Below, one piece after another: positions 5,471 through 7,327 of a stretch of DNA of 7,327 nt. Position 1 is the first letter of the stretch; each line of letters starts with the position of its first letter. Both the position numbers and the translations under genes were made by a program. Origin of the DNA: JALZAA01 sp046724435 (GTDB lineage: Bacteria; Actinomycetota; Acidimicrobiia; IMCC26256; JACDBD01); the NCBI GenBank assembly GCA_046724435.1, contig JBKOWN010000091.1:1-7327 (forward strand). The letters run 5' to 3'. The notes beneath the pieces were generated by a model. That model made no database searches. It was not told the DNA's origin and worked only from the letters and a program-made list of their open reading frames with translations.

Positions 5471-6075
5471 GTCCGCTGATCTCACGGGGGTTCGGCGGCC
5501 GGCGTCGACGTGACGTCGACCCGAGCCGAATCCCGCCCGGCCAGTATGTGGTGGACGACTTCCCCGTGCTGTCGGCGGGACCGACACCCACGGTCGACCT
5601 CGACGATTGGACGTTCACCATCACCGGTGCCGTCGACGAGCCGGCGATGTGGTCGTGGGACGAATTCCGGGCGCTCCCCAGCGAGCAGATCACGAAGGAC
5701 ATTCACTGCGTCACCAAGTGGTCCAAGATCGACACGGCATGGAGGGGCGTTTCCGTCGACGTCCTCCTGGAGAACGTCGACACCGCGGCCGAGTACGTGG
5801 TGGAGTTCAGCGACGGCGGCTACACGACCAACCTCCCGTTGGCCGACGTCACCGACGGGCAGGCATGGGTCGCGTACGAGTTCGACGGCCAGCCGCTCGA
5901 GCCGATCCACGGCGGCCCGGCTCGCATGCTCGTCCCGCACCTCTACTTCTGGAAGAGCGCGAAGTGGGTTCGCGGGCTCCAGCTCCTCGACCACGACGAG
6001 CCCGGGTTCTGGGAGACCAACGGCTACCACAACCACGGGGACCCCTGGAAGGAACAGCGATATTGGAGCGACTAG
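5467..6075 (+). CDS. Sulfite-oxidase-fold molybdopterin-dependent oxidoreductase (cytoplasmic, single domain)
   Basis: Protein of 202 aa from GTG 5467, covering only the Mo-cofactor domain of the sulfite oxidase/YedY (MsrP) superfamily, with no cytochrome b5 or dimerisation domain. Cys81 in DIHCVTKWS (78-86) is the expected Mo-ligating cysteine. HGGPARMLVPHLY (148-160) and KSAKWVRG (163-170) are the conserved pterin-binding region. The N-terminus ISRGFGGRRRR (5-15) is followed by PPGQY (23-27) and FPVLSAGPTP (32-41), which I recognise from close relatives starting at the same place and which supports the GTG. It has arginines but no hydrophobic h-region, so it is not a Tat or Sec signal and the protein should stay in the cytoplasm. 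The following flavin reductase gene overlaps it by 13 bp and probably supplies or takes its electrons. The substrate is unknown; sulfite, sulfoxide or N-oxide chemistry are all possible. Confidence 0.9.
   Translation: MSPLISRGFGGRRRRDVDPSRIPPGQYVVDDFPVLSAGPTPTVDLDDWTFTITGAVDEPAMWSWDEFRALPSEQITKDIHCVTKWSKIDTAWRGVSVDVLLENVDTAAEYVVEFSDGGYTTNLPLADVTDGQAWVAYEFDGQPLEPIHGGPARMLVPHLYFWKSAKWVRGLQLLDHDEPGFWETNGYHNHGDPWKEQRYWSD
6047..6053 (+). promoter_or_regulatory. Ribosome binding site of the flavin reductase gene
   Basis: GGAAGGA inside the end of the molybdoenzyme gene, 9 bases before TTG 6063. It is the only good site in front of the conserved part of the reductase and is the main reason for choosing the TTG start. 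Confidence 0.6.
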
Positions 6076-6812
6076 CTCCGCGGCGCGCGCCGCTGACGTG
6101 GCGCGTCTCGACTCTGGCCGAGAAGCGGCCCGAGACGCACACCGCCACGACGCTCGTGCTCGACGTTCCCGACTGGCCCGGGCACCTCGCGGGGCAACAC
6201 GTCGACGTACGGCTCACGGCCGAGGACGGTTACCAAGCGGAGCGGTCGTACTCGATCGCTTCGGCGCCGCAAAACGCGCACCTCGCGATCACGGTCGAGC
6301 GCATCAACGACGGTGAGGTCTCGCCGTATCTGACCGACGAGCTCCACGCCGGCGACGAGCTCGAGCTCCGGGGTCCGATCGGCGGCTACTTCACTTGGGA
6401 GGCAGCCGACGGCGGTCCTCTCCTGCTGCTCGCAGGCGGCTCGGGGCTCGTCCCGCTCATGGCGATGCTGCGTCATCGCGCCGCGGCGAACAGCGCGGCG
6501 GACGCGACCGTGCTCGTATCGGCGCGCGCGTGGGACGACGTGCTGTACCGCGACGAGCTCTCGGCCCTCGACGACGACCACATGACGCTTCGGTACACGC
6601 TCACCCGCGAGCAACCGACCGGCTGGACAGGATGGTCGGGGCGGGTGAACGCAGAGATGCTGCGCGAGCTCGGCGCCGACCGGGCCGGGCAAGTGCGGGT
6701 GTATGTCTGCGGCCCGACCGGCTTCGTCGAGCACGTCGCCGACCTGTTGGTGCAGCTCGGCCACGACCCGCATTCCATCAAGACCGAGCGCTTCGGACCG
6801 ACCGGAGGGTGA
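6063..6812 (+). CDS. Ferredoxin-reductase-like FAD/NAD(P)-binding oxidoreductase
   Basis: Protein of 249 aa if begun at TTG 6063. No ATG or GTG exists in frame near the start of the homologous region, and GGAAGGA precedes the TTG. It has the FNR architecture: a flavin-binding barrel with AGQHVDV (43-49) and RSYSIAS (61-67, flavin binding), and a NAD(P) domain with AGGSGLVPLM (124-133) and VCGPTGF (215-221), ending in the near-C-terminal RFGPTGG. No [2Fe-2S] ferredoxin or oxygenase domain is attached, so its partner must be a separate protein. Its start overlaps the molybdoenzyme gene by 13 bp and its stop lies 2 bp before the zinc-ribbon gene. I recall the same trio side by side in other actinobacteria. 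The likely role is shuttling electrons between NAD(P)H and the molybdoenzyme. Direction and cofactor (NADH or NADPH) are not settled by the sequence. Confidence 0.9.
   Translation: MERLAPRRAPLTWRVSTLAEKRPETHTATTLVLDVPDWPGHLAGQHVDVRLTAEDGYQAERSYSIASAPQNAHLAITVERINDGEVSPYLTDELHAGDELELRGPIGGYFTWEAADGGPLLLLAGGSGLVPLMAMLRHRAAANSAADATVLVSARAWDDVLYRDELSALDDDHMTLRYTLTREQPTGWTGWSGRVNAEMLRELGADRAGQVRVYVCGPTGFVEHVADLLVQLGHDPHSIKTERFGPTGG
6804..6809 (+). promoter_or_regulatory. Ribosome binding site of the DUF6510-like gene
   Basis: GGAGGG in the last codons of the reductase gene, 5 bases before ATG 6815. It favours this ATG over the in-frame ATG at 6830, although the conserved part of the protein (DGNEIAG) starts after the second one. 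Confidence 0.7.
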
Positions 6813-6814
6813 CC

Positions 6815-7078
6815 ATGGATGCATCGGACATGCACACGGACGGCAACGAGATCGCGGGGCTCCTCCAAGACGTCTTCGTCCCCGAGTTCACCACCATGGA
6901 ACGCACCTGTCAGTCCTGCGGCGACCTCAACCCGGCCGGCGCCCACCGCATGTACCACGGCGCCGGCATCGTCCTCCGCTGCCCCAACTGCGACGACGTT
7001 GCACTCCGCCTCGCCGAGTTGCCCGACCGTCTGGTCTTCGAGCTCCGCGGCGCCTGGAGCATGAAACACGAAGAGTGA
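6815..7078 (+). CDS. Small two-CxxC zinc-ribbon-like protein (DUF6510 family, likely)
   Basis: Protein of 87 aa. It begins with a short polar stretch, then DGNEIAGLLQDVF (9-21) and FTTMERTCQSCG, and carries two metal-binding knuckles: Cys32-x2-Cys35 and Cys56-x2-Cys59, separated by 20 residues (CQSCG and CPNCD). This is the pattern of a rubredoxin-like or zinc-ribbon fold binding one Zn or Fe. The order DGNxIAG, CxxCG, RCxxC matches what I remember as DUF6510, a family of unknown function found beside sulfite-oxidase-like and ferredoxin-reductase-like genes in actinobacteria. It has no signal peptide or membrane segment. The 2-bp gap after the reductase indicates tight co-expression. It may be an electron carrier (if iron-bound), an assembly factor, or a scaffold between the other two proteins; none of these is shown by the sequence. 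Confidence 0.82.
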   Translation: MDASDMHTDGNEIAGLLQDVFVPEFTTMERTCQSCGDLNPAGAHRMYHGAGIVLRCPNCDDVALRLAELPDRLVFELRGAWSMKHEE

Positions 7079-7081
7079 GGG

Positions 7082-7096
7082 TCCGGCGCCGCCGGA
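7082..7096 (+). terminator. Weak candidate terminator hairpin after the DUF6510-like gene
   Basis: TCCGGC (7082-7087) pairs perfectly with GCCGGA (7091-7096) around GCC, 4 bases after the last stop codon of the plus operon. The following bases are TGCCTTACCCTTCC, pyrimidine-rich but without a real T-run. It may act as a weak terminator or mRNA 3' end stabiliser before the regulator gene. The remaining bases to 7147 show no convincing promoter. Confidence 0.35.
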
Positions 7097-7147
7097 TGCC
7101 TTACCCTTCCTGCGGGATCGAGCCAGTTGGGGGTGCAGTGGTCCGGC

Positions 7148-7153
7148 AGGAGG
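7148..7153 (+). promoter_or_regulatory. Ribosome binding site of the AAA-type regulator
   Basis: AGGAGG, 8 bases before GTG 7162. An in-frame GTG at 7138 is possible but lies before this site and has only a GGGGG in front, so 7162 is preferred. Confidence 0.65.
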
Positions 7154-7161
7154 CGACGGGT

Positions 7162-7327
7162 GTGCGCCCGTTCGTCGATCGACGCCACGAGCGCGAGTGG
7201 CTCGAAGAGCGCCTCGACGACGCCCGGGCCGGCCTGCCGCAGCTCGTCCTGATCTCGGGTGAGCCCGGGATCGGCAAGTCGCGCCTCGTACGCGAGGTTC
7301 AGCGCACCGCGTCGAGCCAGGGCGTGG
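7162..7327 (+). CDS. AAA/LuxR-type ATPase regulator, N-terminal part (cut by window edge)
   Basis: The first 55 codons of a longer gene, from GTG 7162 with AGGAGG 8 bases upstream. The protein opens RPFVDRRHEREWLEERL (2-18), the usual lead-in (normally FVGRExEL) of ATPase domains in large LuxR-family (LAL, MalT-like) regulators and BTAD or adenylate-cyclase-linked regulators. It continues with QLVLISGEPGIGKSRLVREV (27-46), a textbook Walker A P-loop with Lys39 and Ser40. The Gly of the usual VGRE motif is Asp6 here, a minor change. Such proteins bind ATP and sense ligands through C-terminal repeats, then bind DNA through a C-terminal helix-turn-helix or signal by a cyclase domain; these parts lie beyond the window. 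Whether it controls the neighbouring operon is unknown. It follows that operon by 83 bp on the same strand. Confidence 0.85.
   Translation, partial: MRPFVDRRHEREWLEERLDDARAGLPQLVLISGEPGIGKSRLVREVQRTASSQGV

Noticed and set aside
5467..5514. SRGFGGRRRR as a possible twin-arginine signal of the molybdoenzyme
   Set aside because: There is no hydrophobic segment or cleavage site after the arginines; the chain goes straight into the conserved PPGQY region.
7082..7147. Strong terminator or clear promoter before the AAA regulator
   Set aside because: The hairpin is short and lacks a T-run, and no convincing -35/-10 pair is visible, so only a weak terminator candidate is kept and no promoter is called.
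1..7327. CRISPR arrays, tRNA or rRNA genes, insertion sequences, phage attachment sites
   Set aside because: No regularly spaced repeats, tRNA-like cloverleaf, rRNA-like stretches or transposase motifs were seen in any part; gene spacing leaves almost no room for them.

Overview
This window comes from a high-GC actinobacterium. The order Acidimicrobiales or a related uncultured group is my best guess, but it is inferred only from codon use (G or C at nearly every third position), an F420-type luciferase-like oxidoreductase, CoA-ester genes of actinobacterial style, and GTG/TTG starts. Gene density is high. Two operons diverge from a 112-bp control region at 2396-2507.

Left operon (minus strand, read from 2395 down to 1): a MaoC-type N-terminal hot-dog dehydratase (1901-2395), a classical SDR dehydrogenase (1100-1876), an F420-dependent LLM-class oxidoreductase of the Rv2161c type (240-1079), and the start of a Gfo/Idh/MocA oxidoreductase (1-243, cut by the window edge). 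Gaps are 24, 20 and -4 bp.

Right operon (plus strand): an SDR resembling the dehydrogenase part of peroxisomal multifunctional enzyme 2 and actinobacterial Hsd4A (2508-3443), a crotonase-fold protein (3453-4280), a thiolase-fold protein of the lipid-transfer type (4289-5434), then a second block of a sulfite-oxidase-fold molybdopterin protein (5467-6075), an FAD/NAD(P) ferredoxin-reductase-like protein (6063-6812) and a small two-CxxC protein that I recognise as DUF6510-like (6815-7078). After a short gap, an AAA/LuxR-type (LAL/MalT-like) ATPase regulator begins (7162 to the edge).

Taken together, the MaoC, SDR, crotonase and thiolase-like genes look like part of a CoA-thioester degradation pathway (fatty acid, steroid side chain or another carboxylic acid; the substrate cannot be read from sequence). 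The most unusual point is that the crotonase lacks both canonical catalytic glutamates (Tyr128 and His148 instead), while the next gene, the thiolase-like protein, lacks the nucleophilic cysteine (Gly76 region) and the second cysteine. This pair probably does not perform ordinary hydration and thiolysis. A retro-aldol or other C-C bond chemistry, as known for Ltp2-type proteins, is an inference.

The Mo-protein, flavin reductase and zinc-ribbon genes form a tight, overlapping cassette with no visible export signal. They look like a cytoplasmic NAD(P)H-linked molybdoenzyme system of unknown substrate. No rRNA, tRNA, CRISPR array, insertion sequence or attachment site is visible.
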